Shown: in pieces, positions 28,126-38,112 of the stretch
How the letters are laid out: every line of letters begins with the position of its first letter
How positions within the stretch are numbered: the stretch's first letter is position 1
Source of the DNA: an uncultured Bacteroidales bacterium
GTDB taxonomy: Bacteria; Bacteroidota; Bacteroidia; Bacteroidales; UBA932
Length of the DNA stretch: 64,000 nt
Direction of reading: 5' to 3'
Assembly: GCA_944326325.1 (NCBI GenBank)
Contig: CALVDQ010000006.1
Coordinates: forward strand, 59,702 to 123,701
Position numbers and translations under genes: made by a program
The notes under the pieces: generated by a model
Seen by the model: only the letters and a program-made list of their open reading frames with translations
The model's database searches: none
What the model was told of the DNA's origin: nothing

Positions 28126-29151
28126 CTACATGATGACCACACCGGGATTCTCCGTAACCTTGCCGATTACTGAAGCCCTCTCCCCGTAACTCTCCAGGAT
28201 ACCTATGGCCTTCTCCACCTCGCTCTTATCCATGGCCAGCACCATGCCTATCCCCATATTGAAGATATTGAACATCTCCCTGTGGGCAATCTTCCCGTAC
28301 TTCTCCAGGAACCTGAATATCGGAAGGATATCCCAGCTCCCTTCCTTTATCTCTATACCCTGCCCGGCCTGCAGTATCCTCGGTATATTCTCGTCGAAGC
28401 CGCCGCCGGTAATATGGGCCACCCCGTGCACGTCGCAGTTCCTTATCACGTCCAGGACCTGCTTTACATAGATCCTGGTCGGAGTCAGGGCCACCTCCCC
28501 GAGGACCGCCCCGCCAAGTTCAGGATAAGAAGCCTTCAGCTCCAGCCCGTTGTCCGAGAAAATCTTCCTCACGAGGCTGAAACCGTTGGAATGCACCCCT
28601 GAAGACGCAATCCCGACCAGGACATCTCCTGCCTTCACCTTCGATCCGTCGATCAGCTTCGACTTTTCCACGACACCGGTCGTATAGCCGGCAATGTCAT
28701 ACTCCCCGTCAGCGTACATCCCGGGCATCTCGGCTGTCTCGCCGCCCACAAGCGCACATCCGGCCTGCCGGCAGCCTTCAGCCACACCGGACACTATCGC
28801 CTCGATCTTTGCCGGCTCATTATGGCCGACAGCCACATAGTCGAGGAAAAACAAAGGTTCGGCCCCCTGGGCAAGGACATCGTTCACGCACATTGCCACG
28901 GCATCTATGCCTATGGTGTCATGCTTGTCCATTTCAAAGGCTATCTTCAGCTTCGTGCCTACCCCGTCAGTACCGCTGACCAGCACCGGTTCCCTGACAT
29001 TCAGCGCCGAAAGGTCGAACATACCGCCGAACGACCCTATATTGCCCATCACACCCGGACGTGACGTGGATGCCACGTGACTCTTGATTCTGCGGACAAC
29101 CTCGTATCCTGCCTCGAGGTTCACCCCCGCCTTTTCATAACTGACTGCCAT
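28126..29151 (-). CDS. purM: Phosphoribosylformylglycinamidine cyclo-ligase (AIR synthetase)
   Basis: PurM closes the imidazole ring of AIR using ATP. The 341-residue length fits. Motifs are [105 protein letters not shown] and [14 protein letters not shown]. The start is an ATG at 29149-29151, 56 bp after the pantothenate kinase gene. The small gaps and common strand support one operon from purE through purH. Confidence 0.98.
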   Translation of the reverse strand: MAVSYEKAGVNLEAGYEVVRRIKSHVASTSRPGVMGNIGSFGGMFDLSALNVREPVLVSGTDGVGTKLKIAFEMDKHDTIGIDAVAMCVNDVLAQGAEPLFFLDYVAVGHNEPAKIEAIVSGVAEGCRQAGCALVGGETAEMPGMYADGEYDIAGYTTGVVEKSKLIDGSKVKAGDVLVGIASSGVHSNGFSLVRKIFSDNGLELKASYPELGGAVLGEVALTPTRIYVKQVLDVIRNCDVHGVAHITGGGFDENIPRILQAGQGIEIKEGSWDILPIFRFLEKYGKIAHREMFNIFNMGIGMVLAMDKSEVEKAIGILESYGERASVIGKVTENPGVVIM

Positions 29152-29207
29152 AATATCTCAAGTTAATTGTTCATTTTCTTCAAATTGCACATATCCCGGC
29201 ATGGGAT

Positions 29208-30017
29208 TCACCTGCACAGGGCCGCCCCAATCGCCGTCCTGTACTCCGTATAGTCAGGGATATGGAACTCCAGCCCGTAAAGTTCCCCTATTCTGCCGAA
29301 CACACGCCGGCACTGCGGAAAGAGGGGGACATTCCCTATCAGGACAAAATCCTTTATCCCGGTATTCCGAGCGATAAAATTGGACGCCCCTCCGATGGTC
29401 TGCAGAATCATGTTTATAATGCCTGCAGCTACATCCCTGGGATCCGAAGCGGCATCAGCCTTCCCGAAATTCGAGGCTGTCACCTCAGAAGGCAGGCCGG
29501 GGATGTCTCCGCGCGAAATATCCGAAACCAGCAGGTCGACCCTGGACGCATCGCCTTCCTCGGCCATGAGGAGAGCCTTGTCGATGTCTGATATCCTGAA
29601 GATGATCCGGGAAAGGCCTGCAAAAGTCCCACCTCCGATCGCCAGGCCCCCGAGATGCATGAAATCATCCCCGCTGACCCTTACAAAAGACGTCCCGGTC
29701 CCCATGCTCACAACTACCATGTCCCTGAGCCCGCTCCGGTAACGCGCTCCGTAAGCATTAGCCCTGAACTCGTCCACTCTCTCCACCGGAAGCCCGTACA
29801 AAGGTCCTGACACGTATGCGGCTCCGACTCCGGTAAGCCTGACACAATCTATATCAGAAAGATCTATACCGTTATCATACAAATATTTGCCGAAAGCCCC
29901 GAACAGGGACGACACCGGGTCCGCTCCGGTTATGAACTGAGGAGAAAGTATCTCCCCGTCCCTGATACCCACAATCTTAGTGGTGCTTCCGCCTACATCT
30001 ATCCCGAGTGTCATCAT
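29208..30017 (-). CDS. coaW: Type II pantothenate kinase
   Basis: This 269-residue ATP-dependent kinase phosphorylates pantothenate, the first step of coenzyme A synthesis. It has the actin-like ATPase fold of type II (Fumble/CoaW) enzymes: GIDVGGSTTKIVGIRDG at the N-terminus, RLTGVGAAYVSG, VDEFRANAYGARY with a conserved acidic residue, VSMGTGTSFV, HLGGLAIGGGTFAGLSR, ASNFGKADA and TEYRTAIGAALC at the end. Two ATGs (30015-30017 and 30012-30014) could each start it. It sits between purF (18 bp upstream) and purM (56 bp downstream) inside the purine operon, linking CoA and purine synthesis transcriptionally. There is no obvious biochemical link beyond shared adenylate demand. Confidence 0.87.
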   Translation of the reverse strand: MMTLGIDVGGSTTKIVGIRDGEILSPQFITGADPVSSLFGAFGKYLYDNGIDLSDIDCVRLTGVGAAYVSGPLYGLPVERVDEFRANAYGARYRSGLRDMVVVSMGTGTSFVRVSGDDFMHLGGLAIGGGTFAGLSRIIFRISDIDKALLMAEEGDASRVDLLVSDISRGDIPGLPSEVTASNFGKADAASDPRDVAAGIINMILQTIGGASNFIARNTGIKDFVLIGNVPLFPQCRRVFGRIGELYGLEFHIPDYTEYRTAIGAALCR

Positions 30018-30035
30018 TTTTCCGACCTGTCCATT

Positions 30036-31466
30036 CTAGAATTTTCCATCCTTGTTGGCATCCTCGATGCTCTGATAAAGCGCCGTAGGGTATCTCCCGT
30101 TGAAACAGGCCAGGCACAGCTCGCTCCTCTTGGCCGCCCGCAGCAGGGCCTCCTCCGAAAGGAAGGCAAGGGAATCGGCCTCCAGGCTCTTCCGTACCTC
30201 CTCCACTGATTTCCTTGCACATATCAGCTCGTCATACGTGGAGATGTCCACACCGTAGAAGCAAGGCGTCTTGATCGGGGGGCTCGCTATCCTGAGATGG
30301 ACTTCCAGAGCCCCAGCCTCGCGGAGCATCCTGACTATGCGCCTCGATGTTGTCCCGCGTACGATGGAATCATCTATCAGCACCACACGCTGCCCCCTGA
30401 CTATGGTCTTCACGGCCGAAAGCTTCATCCTCACGCCCTTCTCCCTCATGGCCTGTGACGGCTGGATGAACGTCCTTCCTATATACTTGTTCTTTATCAG
30501 TCCCATCTCGTACGGAAGGCCGCTCGCCTCACTGTATCCCATGGCGGCGCTCAGGCTCGAATCCGGCACTCCCACCACGATATCGGCATCCGCCGGCGCC
30601 TCTTCGAAAAGGATACGTCCGGACTCTTTCCGGAAACCGTGTACGTTCCGGCCCTCTATGTCACTGTCCGGTCTCGAGAAATAGATGTACTCCATGGCGC
30701 ACATCTCGTTTTTTCTGAATTCGGAATATTTCCTGCTGCGCAGGCCGTGGTGGTCGATTGTAAGCACCTCCCCCGGCTCTATGTCACGTATGAATTCCGC
30801 CCCTATGACATCGAAGGCGCAGGTCTCGCTGCTCACGACATAGCCGTCGCCCAGCCTGCCGAGGGACAGAGGCCTCAGACCGTACTTGTCCCTGCACACA
30901 TAAAGCCTGTTCGAAGTCATCACAAGGAAGGCGAAAGCCCCTTCCATCATGTTCAGGGCTTCCTCTATCGCGTGTATCCTCGGGGCATTCCTGTCGTACG
31001 ACTGCTTCTTTATCAGATGGGCAAGTATCTCGCTGTCCGAAGTGGACTGGAACAGGCTGCCGCGGTTTTCAAGATAGCGGTGCAGTTCCTTGGAATTCAC
31101 TATATTCCCGTTGTGGGCAAGGGCAAAATCGCCCGTATTGTGCCTGAAAAGGAAAGGCTGGACGTTTTCTATGCCTCCGCCTCCCGTAGTGGAATACCTG
31201 ACATGGCCTATCGCCATGGAACCGGTAAGGGATGCGATCTTGTCCTCGTTGAAGACTTCCGTCACGAGACCTTCACCCTTGACCCTCCGGAAAAGCCCGT
31301 CAGGTCCGACAGACACAATCCCGCAGCCTTCCTGTCCCCTGTGCTGCAGGGAATGGAGCCCGTAATAGGTCAGCGAAGCCGCATCCGGCACACCGTAGAC
31401 CCCGAACACCCCGCATTCCTCATGTATTTCATCTGTTCCGGTCATATTCTCATGATTCTTGTCCAT
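30036..31466 (-). CDS. purF: Amidophosphoribosyltransferase (glutamine PRPP amidotransferase)
   Basis: PurF makes phosphoribosylamine from PRPP and glutamine, the committed step of purine synthesis. From the ATG at 31464-31466 it has 476 residues. The N-terminal nucleophile amidotransferase domain starts at Cys18 (HEECGVFGVYGV) and includes LQHRGQEGCGIVS, GHVRYSTTGGGGIENVQPF and LAHNGNIVNS. The phosphoribosyltransferase domain has VVGVPDSSLSAAMGYSEASGLPYEMGLIKNKYIGRTFI and VVLIDDSIVRGTTSRRIVRMLREAGA. Cys18 is preceded by two Glu, so a short propeptide must be removed, as in Bacillus-type PurF. The start overlaps the end of purC by 17 bp; an alternative ATG at 31443-31445 lies just after the purC stop. 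Confidence 0.97.
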   Translation of the reverse strand: MDKNHENMTGTDEIHEECGVFGVYGVPDAASLTYYGLHSLQHRGQEGCGIVSVGPDGLFRRVKGEGLVTEVFNEDKIASLTGSMAIGHVRYSTTGGGGIENVQPFLFRHNTGDFALAHNGNIVNSKELHRYLENRGSLFQSTSDSEILAHLIKKQSYDRNAPRIHAIEEALNMMEGAFAFLVMTSNRLYVCRDKYGLRPLSLGRLGDGYVVSSETCAFDVIGAEFIRDIEPGEVLTIDHHGLRSRKYSEFRKNEMCAMEYIYFSRPDSDIEGRNVHGFRKESGRILFEEAPADADIVVGVPDSSLSAAMGYSEASGLPYEMGLIKNKYIGRTFIQPSQAMREKGVRMKLSAVKTIVRGQRVVLIDDSIVRGTTSRRIVRMLREAGALEVHLRIASPPIKTPCFYGVDISTYDELICARKSVEEVRKSLEADSLAFLSEEALLRAAKRSELCLACFNGRYPTALYQSIEDANKDGKF

Positions 31467-32181
31467 TTTCTCCAAATATAGAGCAAAGCCTCCTGTAAAT
31501 AGTCCTGTACGCTTCGCCTACCTTGCCCATATCCCTCCTGAAACGGTCCCGGTCAAGCTTTTCCTTCGACTCTATATCCCAGAACCTCGCATTGTCCGGA
31601 GTAAGCTCGTCGACAAGTATGATGGAACCGTCGGAATCCCTGCCGAACTCCAGCTTGAAGTCCACGAGCTCTATGCCGATACTCCTCATCAGGTCCGAAA
31701 GGAATCCGTTTATCTCGGAGGCGTATCCATAGATCTCGCCGAGTTCTCCGTAGGTCACGAGCCCGAGGGCCACGGCATAGTGGTCGTTGATAAGGGGATC
31801 CCCGAGATCCTCGTTCTTATAGCACAGGTCGAATATGGTATTTGCAGGACGGAAACCTTCCTGCACCCCGAGTTTCCTGGCCATGGTGCCGGCAATGACG
31901 TTCCTGACAATCACCTCCAGACCGATCATCGAGACTTTCCGGCAGAGTATGGTATTGTCTCCCGTTTTCTTGATGAAATGGCTTCTGATACCTTTCCGGC
32001 CAAGATATCCGGCCACCATAGAAGCAATTGAAGCATTTATCTTCCCTTTCCCGGAGATCTCGGCACGTTTGATGCCGTTGAAAGCCGTGATGACATCAGT
32101 GTATTCGACCGTCACGCAGTCCTGTCCGGAGGCCTGGAAGACCTTGAAGGAATCGCCGTCGTATATCAGTCCGTCTTCCAT
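31450..32181 (-). CDS. purC: Phosphoribosylaminoimidazole-succinocarboxamide synthase (SAICAR synthetase)
   Basis: PurC condenses CAIR and aspartate with ATP. The 243-residue length fits the short bacterial form. Motifs are IYDGDSFKVFQA, SGKGKINASIASMVAGYLGRKGIRSHFI, LEVIVRNVIAGTMARKLGVQEG, KNEDLGDPLINDHYAVALG, LVDFKLEFGRDSDGSIILVDELTPDNARFWD and KLDRDRFRRDMG. The ATG at 32179-32181 follows the purL stop by one base, and the 3' end overlaps purF, so purL-purC-purF are tightly coupled. Confidence 0.98.
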   Translation of the reverse strand: MEDGLIYDGDSFKVFQASGQDCVTVEYTDVITAFNGIKRAEISGKGKINASIASMVAGYLGRKGIRSHFIKKTGDNTILCRKVSMIGLEVIVRNVIAGTMARKLGVQEGFRPANTIFDLCYKNEDLGDPLINDHYAVALGLVTYGELGEIYGYASEINGFLSDLMRSIGIELVDFKLEFGRDSDGSIILVDELTPDNARFWDIESKEKLDRDRFRRDMGKVGEAYRTIYRRLCSIFGENGQES

Positions 32182-32182
32182 C

Positions 32183-35100
32183 CTATTTTCCTCTAAAATA
32201 ATTCACGGCGTTGGCGAACAGGGGCTGCTCCAGCTCTTCCTCTATGTTCTTGAACGTGTTGTCCTCGTATCTCTCCGTGTGGCCCATCTTCCCGAGAATC
32301 TGGCCGTCGCGGCTGATTATGCCCTCTATGGCGTAGTAGGAGCCGTTCGGGTTATATGGAGAATCCATCGTGACTTCCTCGGTGACCGGATCCACATACT
32401 GGAAGGCGACCTGGCCGTTTGCGAACAGTTCGCGGGCCAGAGCTTCGCTCACGACGAATTTCCCTTCACCGTGACTTACGGCAACCGTATGGAGATCTCC
32501 TACCGAAAAGCTTGAGAGCCACGGGGAATTTACGGTACCTACCCTCGTAGTCACCATCTGCGATATATGCCTGTTTATGTCATTCCTGAACAATGTCGGG
32601 GATTCCCTGGTCACCATACCGAGCCTTCCATACGGCAGCAGTCCGGACTTGACGAGGGCCTGGAAGCCGTTGCAGATGCCCAGGATAAGTCCACCACGGT
32701 CAAGAAGACCGTGTATGGCTTCAGCTATCTCCTTGTTATTAAGGACATTCGCTATGAACTTACCGCTCCCGTCCGGTTCATCGCCGGCAGAGAAACCACC
32801 CGCCAGGGCAAGTATGTGACACTCCGAGATATTCTTCTTCATCCTCTCTATCGAACTGAAAATATCCTCGCTGCGCAGATTGCAGAACACGCCCATACGC
32901 ACCTCGGCCCCGGCCTTGCGGAAAGCCTTCGCCGTATCGTAGTCGCAGTTCGTGCCCGGGAACACAGGGATGTAGACAATAGGCCTTTCCACAGGCTCTC
33001 CCTTGTATTTCAGTTCCGACTTCTTCACTTTCAGAGGCTTTACCCCTTCGAGACCGGACGGCACAAGCTGTCTGTGGGACGGTTCGCAGGTGTCCGGATA
33101 GATTTTCGCGAACTCGGCCCCGTTGGCATACATGAGCTCGAAGATGGACAGCGGAGTGCCGTTTACAAGCAGGTTCCCGTCTTCGCCTGAAGTCACCTTC
33201 CCGAGATATACGGCGTCCGGATAGTCAAGTTCGGTTTCGGACTCTACCAGAATGGAACCGTAGTCGTAATCGAAGAGCCTGTCTTCAGGGTATTGTATAT
33301 CGACACCGAAAGCATTTCCGAAAGACATCTTGCAGACAGCTTCCGCAAGTCCGCCGAATCCTATGGCATATCCGGACACGATGTCCCCTGAGGCTATCCT
33401 GGAGCTGACATACGTAAAATTCCTTTTCAGCTGTTCCGTATCCGGCATATGGTTGTCAAGAGGCTTATGCTTTATGAGATAGAGGCTGTTGCCCTCCCAT
33501 TTCAGTTCCGGAGATATCACTTTTCCGGCATCTACGGTAGTGATGCCGAAAGCCATAAGCATCGGAGGCACGTTTATGTGCTCGAAGGTCCCGCTCATGG
33601 AATCCTTGCCTCCTATGGAAGGGAGGCCGAGATCCACCTGCATCTTCAGGGCGCCGAGAAGGGCGCCGAGAGGCTTGCCCCATGTCCTGGCGTCATGTGT
33701 CATCCTTTCGAAATACTCCTGATAGGAGAATCTCATCTTCCCGTATTCAGCACCGGCCGCAACGACCTTGGCACAGGCCTCCACCACGGCGTAGGCGGCC
33801 CCGTGATAAGGGCTCCAGGAAGCGATGAAAGGATTGTATCCGAAAGCCATTATGCTTGCAGTGTCCGTGTAGCCGTCAACCGGGAGCTTCTGCACCGACA
33901 CCTGGGTCTCGGTGGTCTGCAGGCAGCCGCCGAACGGCATTAGCACAGTCGAACGTCCGATGGTGGAATCGAACATCTCGATGAGCCCCTTCTGGGAAGT
34001 CACGTTCGGATCCCGCAGGTTGTTGAAGATCTTCTCTTTAAGGCTTGCACCCTCTACCTTGCGGGCAAACGGGTCACGTTCCTCGACCGGAGCGATCTCG
34101 GCCTTGGCGTAATGTCTTGCCCCTGCACTGTCGATGAATGCGCGGGAAAGGTCAACCACGAGCCTCCCCTTGTTGTACATACGCATCCTTTTCGTATCGG
34201 TCACATCGGCGACATGGGTCACCTCGACATTCTCGCTGAGACAGTATTTCTCGAACTCTTCCCTGTCCCCGGCCCCGATCACCACTGCCATCCTCTCCTG
34301 GGACTCGCTGATAGCAAGTTCGGTAGAATTCAGCCCGCTGTATTTGACAGGAACCCTGTCCAGATATATGTCAAGCCCTTCGGTGAGTTCGCCGATAGCG
34401 ACACTGACACCACCGGCACCGAAGTCGTTGGATTTCTTTATCAGCCTGGTCACCTCCGGACGGCGGAACAGTCTCTGCAGTTTCCTCTCTTCAGGGGCGT
34501 TTCCTTTCTGGACCTCGCTTCCGCACGTCTCCAGGGATGCTTCAGTATGCTCTTTGGACGAACCTGTAGCACCACCTATGCCGTCCCGTCCGGTACGGCC
34601 TCCGAGAAGCAGAACGATATCTCCCGGGACAGGGGATTCCCTGCGGACGTTCTCCGCCTTTACAGCCCCTACCACGGCACCGACCTCCAGCCTCTTGGCA
34701 ACGTAGCCTTCATGGTATATCTCCCTGACATGGGTCGTAGCGAGCCCTATCTGGTTCCCATAGCTGGAATAGCCATGCGCAGCCTTGCGGCTTATGACCT
34801 TCTGCGGGAGCTTGCCCGGGATGGTATCGGCCACCGGCTGCCATATATTGCCGGCTCCGGTCACCCTCATGGCCTGATAGACATAGCTCCTGCCGGAAAG
34901 AGGGTCTCTGATTGCACCTCCGAGACAGGTCGCGGCCCCGCCGAACGGTTCGATCTCGGTAGGATGGTTGTGGGTCTCGTTCTTGAACTGGAGAAGCCAT
35001 TTTTCCGTCTTCCCGTCCACGTCGACATCGACATATATGCTGCAGGCGTTGTTCTCCTCGCTGACTTCCATATCGTCGAGGAGTCCTTTGGACCTGAGGT

Positions 35101-35926
35101 ACTTCGCGCCTATGGTGGCAAGATCCATAAGGTTGATGCTCCTGTCCTCCCGTCCGAGTTCCTTCCTTATCCTGAGGTACAGGCCCAGAGTACCGTCTAT
35201 CTCCTCCTTCATGAAGGATTCCCCGACCTTGATGTCTTCCAGTTCGGTCGTGAAGGTTGTATGGCGGCAGTGGTCGCTCCAATAGGTATCGAGAATCCTC
35301 AGCTCGGTCTCGTAAGGATCGCGGCCCTCGGCCCTGAAATAATTCACCACCTCCCTGAGGTCATCGGCATTCATCGCCAGTCCCATCTTCCTGCAATAAG
35401 GGGCGAGATCCTCTTCCTGCATCGAGGAAAGGCCCTCCAGCACCCGCACAGGAATCACCGGCGCCTGTTCCGTGTCGTTGAGCTGTGACAGGTCCTTCTG
35501 TCTTGACTCCACGGCATTTATATAATAGTGCCGGATCTTGTCCATCACAGTTTCATCCGTACCGGGGTCCAGGATAATGAGCCTGGAACTCTTGATGCGG
35601 ACATCCGCCTCCGGATCAATGAGCTTCACGCATTCGACAGCGGATGCGGCCCTCTGGTCGAACTGGCCCGGAAGGTATTCCACCGCGATGTATTTCACTC
35701 CGGAAAGGTCGCAGCTGTCCGACACCTTGTCCGTGACGATTTCACCGAACACACTGTAGCGGCTCTTTTCCAGAAGTTCAGGAGTAAAGCCGAACAGGTC
35801 ATATACGTTCAGCAGCCTCAGGCTCGGCAGCGAAAGCTGGAGATTTTCATTGAGTTCGCTCAGGAGACTTCTTGCCTCCACCTGGAACTCGGGATATTTC
35901 TCTACGAAAATACGGTAATTCTTCAT
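32183..35926 (-). CDS. purL: Phosphoribosylformylglycinamidine synthase, large single-chain type
   Basis: This 1247-residue FGAM synthase combines PurS-like, synthetase and glutaminase parts in one chain. The N-terminal domain runs to about 170. The synthetase core has LDTYWSDHCRHTTFTTEL, ETHNHPTEIEPFGGAATCLGGAIRDPLSGR, GIGGATGSSKEH, NDFGAGGVSVAIGELTEGLDI and PSIGGKDSMSGTFE. The C-terminal class I amidotransferase has FPGTNCDYDTAKAFRKAGAE, ALAGGFSAGDEPDGSGKFIA, GGLILGICNGFQALVKSGLLPYG (Cys nucleophile) and VSHGEGKFV. The start MKNYRIFVEKYPEFQVEA at 35924-35926 matches the family. An in-frame upstream TTG at 36037 would run into purE and is rejected. Confidence 0.97.
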   Translation of the reverse strand: MKNYRIFVEKYPEFQVEARSLLSELNENLQLSLPSLRLLNVYDLFGFTPELLEKSRYSVFGEIVTDKVSDSCDLSGVKYIAVEYLPGQFDQRAASAVECVKLIDPEADVRIKSSRLIILDPGTDETVMDKIRHYYINAVESRQKDLSQLNDTEQAPVIPVRVLEGLSSMQEEDLAPYCRKMGLAMNADDLREVVNYFRAEGRDPYETELRILDTYWSDHCRHTTFTTELEDIKVGESFMKEEIDGTLGLYLRIRKELGREDRSINLMDLATIGAKYLRSKGLLDDMEVSEENNACSIYVDVDVDGKTEKWLLQFKNETHNHPTEIEPFGGAATCLGGAIRDPLSGRSYVYQAMRVTGAGNIWQPVADTIPGKLPQKVISRKAAHGYSSYGNQIGLATTHVREIYHEGYVAKRLEVGAVVGAVKAENVRRESPVPGDIVLLLGGRTGRDGIGGATGSSKEHTEASLETCGSEVQKGNAPEERKLQRLFRRPEVTRLIKKSNDFGAGGVSVAIGELTEGLDIYLDRVPVKYSGLNSTELAISESQERMAVVIGAGDREEFEKYCLSENVEVTHVADVTDTKRMRMYNKGRLVVDLSRAFIDSAGARHYAKAEIAPVEERDPFARKVEGASLKEKIFNNLRDPNVTSQKGLIEMFDSTIGRSTVLMPFGGCLQTTETQVSVQKLPVDGYTDTASIMAFGYNPFIASWSPYHGAAYAVVEACAKVVAAGAEYGKMRFSYQEYFERMTHDARTWGKPLGALLGALKMQVDLGLPSIGGKDSMSGTFEHINVPPMLMAFGITTVDAGKVISPELKWEGNSLYLIKHKPLDNHMPDTEQLKRNFTYVSSRIASGDIVSGYAIGFGGLAEAVCKMSFGNAFGVDIQYPEDRLFDYDYGSILVESETELDYPDAVYLGKVTSGEDGNLLVNGTPLSIFELMYANGAEFAKIYPDTCEPSHRQLVPSGLEGVKPLKVKKSELKYKGEPVERPIVYIPVFPGTNCDYDTAKAFRKAGAEVRMGVFCNLRSEDIFSSIERMKKNISECHILALAGGFSAGDEPDGSGKFIANVLNNKEIAEAIHGLLDRGGLILGICNGFQALVKSGLLPYGRLGMVTRESPTLFRNDINRHISQMVTTRVGTVNSPWLSSFSVGDLHTVAVSHGEGKFVVSEALARELFANGQVAFQYVDPVTEEVTMDSPYNPNGSYYAIEGIISRDGQILGKMGHTERYEDNTFKNIEEELEQPLFANAVNYFRGK

Positions 35927-35984
35927 AATCGGCAATCGGGAACTGGCTTCTTCATTAATCGTTTCGTCAGGCAAGGAAGCTTTT

Positions 35985-36452
35985 TCAGATACGGGCTTCC
36001 AGCACCTTGGCAGTCTGCGCTTTCCGATATTCTTCAAGTTTTCCGGAAAGGTAAGCGTCCCCTAAGGCGAGGATCTCGACAGCCATCAGACCGGCATTCT
36101 TGGCACCGTTTATTGCCATGGTTGCCACCGGGATACCTCCAGGCATCTGGACTATGGAAAGAAGGGAGTCCATTCCTCCGAGAGCCTTGGTCTGGATCGG
36201 CACCCCTATTACAGGGACCGTAGTCATTCCGGCAACAACGCCGGCAACATGGGCAGCTCCTCCGGCTCCGGCTATAATGACCCCGATACCGCGTTCTTTG
36301 GCGGATTTCGCGTATTCGCACATCAGGTCAGGTGTCCTGTGGGCACTGATGACACGCTTCTCGTATTCTACTCCGAATTCTTCGAGGATGCTGATCGCAG
36401 CTGACATGATCTCATAGTCGCTGGTCGACCCCATAATGACTGCTACCTTCAT
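35985..36452 (-). CDS. purE: N5-carboxyaminoimidazole ribonucleotide mutase (or AIR carboxylase)
   Basis: PurE makes CAIR. From [14 protein letters not shown] (ATG at 36450-36452) it has 155 residues, the usual size. Motifs are [54 protein letters not shown] and [37 protein letters not shown]. No purK lies in this window, so whether it uses N5-CAIR or AIR plus CO2 depends on the rest of the genome. An upstream in-frame TTG at 36503 would extend through the promoter palindrome region and is unlikely. It is the first gene of the purine operon, with a predicted -7 box about 70 bp upstream. Confidence 0.96.
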   Translation of the reverse strand: MKVAVIMGSTSDYEIMSAAISILEEFGVEYEKRVISAHRTPDLMCEYAKSAKERGIGVIIAGAGGAAHVAGVVAGMTTVPVIGVPIQTKALGGMDSLLSIVQMPGGIPVATMAINGAKNAGLMAVEILALGDAYLSGKLEEYRKAQTAKVLEARI

Positions 36453-36520
36453 TTTCAACAGATTTAAATAATTCTTAAAAGGGCATACGGAATGCACGCG
36501 CAAATGTAGTCAAAAAAGAC

Positions 36521-36536
36521 TATCTTTGCAAAGATA
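36521..36536. promoter_or_regulatory. Palindromic dual -7 element between purE and cysS
   Basis: The sequence TATCTTTGCAAAGATA is a perfect 16-bp palindrome. Each strand therefore carries TATCTTTG, an exact match to the Bacteroides -7 consensus TAnnTTTG. It lies 18 bp before the cysS ATG and about 70 bp before the purE ATG. Both promoters would share the same DNA, so polymerase bound in one direction should exclude the other. No -33 box is evident on either side. A repressor operator is an alternative reading of the palindrome. Confidence 0.55.
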
Positions 36537-36554
36537 TAGTTTTAAACGGATTTT

Positions 36555-38111
36555 ATGAGAGACTTATTCATAACTAACACCCTTTCGAGGAAAAAGGAAC
36601 TGTTCAGGCCGATACACCCTGGTTTCGTCGGGATATATGTCTGCGGACCGACCGTCTACGGCGACGCGCATCTCGGCCACGCCCGGCCGGGCATCACGTA
36701 TGATGTGCTTGTCAGGCTGCTGAAACACCTCGGATACAAGGTGCGCTATGTGCGGAACATCACTGACGTGGGACATCTCGAGCATGATGCCGATGAAGGT
36801 GAAGACAAGATAGCGAAGAAAGCCAGGATAGAACAGCTGGAGCCGATGGAAGTAGTGCAGGAATATACCATAAGATACCATGAGGCGATGAATTTGCTGA
36901 ACGTGGCACCGCCGTCCATCGAGCCGAGGGCCTCCGGGCACATCATGGAACAGATCGCCCTCGTCCAGAAGATCCTGGACGCAGGCTTTGCCTACGAGAG
37001 CAACGGTTCCGTTTACTTCGATGTCCTGAAATACAACGGCAGCCACCGTTACGGCATACTCTCCGGCAGAAACCTCGAGGATGTGGTCAGCGGTACAAGG
37101 GAGCTTGACAGCCAGGAAGACAAAAGAGCCCCGTATGATTTCGCGTTGTGGAAGAAGGCATCTCCGGAGCACATAATGAAATGGCCGGCGCCGTGGAGCG
37201 AAGGATTCCCCGGCTGGCATCTCGAATGTTCGGCGATGAGCGAGAAATATCTCGGGAAAGAATTCGACATACACGGAGGCGGGATGGACCTGATGTTCCC
37301 GCATCACGAGTGCGAACTTGCACAGAACACGGTCTCCAGAGGGGACGGCGGCGTGAAATACTGGATGCACAACAACATGATAACCATCAACGGCAAGAAG
37401 ATGGGCAAGTCATACGGCAACTTCATCACGCTTCAGGAACTGTTCGGCGGCACCCATCCGCTCCTGACCCAGGCATACAGTCCGATGACAGTCCGGTTCT
37501 TCATCCTGCAGGCCCACTACAGGAGCACCCTCGATTTCAGCAACGAAGCACTGCAGGCAGCTGAAAAAGGCATGAAGAAAGTCATGCAGGCTGCCAGGGA
37601 TCTGAAGGAAATGGCCGTCCGCGCAGGTGTGGAAGTCCATTCCCACGATACTCCTGTGACTGCATCAGCGGCACTGACAACACCTGTATCTGCCGCTCCG
37701 GAAAAATTCGAAGCCGACAACGCCGAGATAAATTCTATCTGCGGGAAGGTATACGATGCCCTGTGCGACGACCTCAACACTCCGGTCGCCCTGGCCCACA
37801 TTTTCGATGCGGTGAGGCTCATCAACTCCGCCAAAGACAAAAAGGAAAACCTGTCGCCTGCCGATATCGGCGTATTGTACCGGCTTTTCGATGACATAGT
37901 CTACGGAGTCCTTGGACTGAGGGACGAGGAGACGGCTGGAGGACGGACTGCCGATACCATTGCCGGGCTCGTCGGGATGGTCCTTGAACAGCGCAAGGCT
38001 GCCAAGGCTGCCAAAGACTGGGCTACGAGCGACAGGATAAGGGATGACCTGAAGGCGCTCGGGATCGTTATCAAGGATACGAAAGACGGCACCGAATGGT
38101 CCCTCGACTGA
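36555..38111 (+). CDS. cysS: Cysteinyl-tRNA synthetase
   Basis: CysRS charges tRNA-Cys in the cytoplasm. The 518-residue length is slightly above the common 460-490. Class I signatures are present: [31 protein letters not shown] (zinc ligand Cys and the HIGH-like HLGH), [60 protein letters not shown] (zinc site) and [10 protein letters not shown] (KMGKS loop). A stretch near residues 355-395 ([23 protein letters not shown]) is an Ala/Thr/Pro-rich insertion before the DALRY-type anticodon domain and explains the extra length. It is divergent from purE and is followed by the tandem repeats at 38113-38478. Confidence 0.98.
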   Translation: MRDLFITNTLSRKKELFRPIHPGFVGIYVCGPTVYGDAHLGHARPGITYDVLVRLLKHLGYKVRYVRNITDVGHLEHDADEGEDKIAKKARIEQLEPMEVVQEYTIRYHEAMNLLNVAPPSIEPRASGHIMEQIALVQKILDAGFAYESNGSVYFDVLKYNGSHRYGILSGRNLEDVVSGTRELDSQEDKRAPYDFALWKKASPEHIMKWPAPWSEGFPGWHLECSAMSEKYLGKEFDIHGGGMDLMFPHHECELAQNTVSRGDGGVKYWMHNNMITINGKKMGKSYGNFITLQELFGGTHPLLTQAYSPMTVRFFILQAHYRSTLDFSNEALQAAEKGMKKVMQAARDLKEMAVRAGVEVHSHDTPVTASAALTTPVSAAPEKFEADNAEINSICGKVYDALCDDLNTPVALAHIFDAVRLINSAKDKKENLSPADIGVLYRLFDDIVYGVLGLRDEETAGGRTADTIAGLVGMVLEQRKAAKAAKDWATSDRIRDDLKALGIVIKDTKDGTEWSLD

Positions 38112-38112
38112 C

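Noticed and set aside
34112..35488. Long open frame (458 codons) on the plus strand opposite purL
   Set aside because: It is fully antisense to strongly conserved purL and its translation shows no family signature; it reflects the codon bias of the GC-rich gene opposite. The same applies to long antisense frames at 26854-28065 (opposite purH) and 62327-63442 (opposite the OmpA-like gene).
36037..36037. Upstream TTG starts extending purL (36037), purE (36503), ilvB (47169), MATE (40628) and the first SusD (2086)
   Set aside because: Each has a conserved in-frame ATG downstream that matches the family N-terminus; the extensions run into neighbouring genes or leader regions and add no recognisable sequence.
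36453..36554. Purine riboswitch or leader peptide before purE
   Set aside because: The space to the promoter palindrome is about 70 bases and contains neither a purine-riboswitch core nor a paired terminator/antiterminator.
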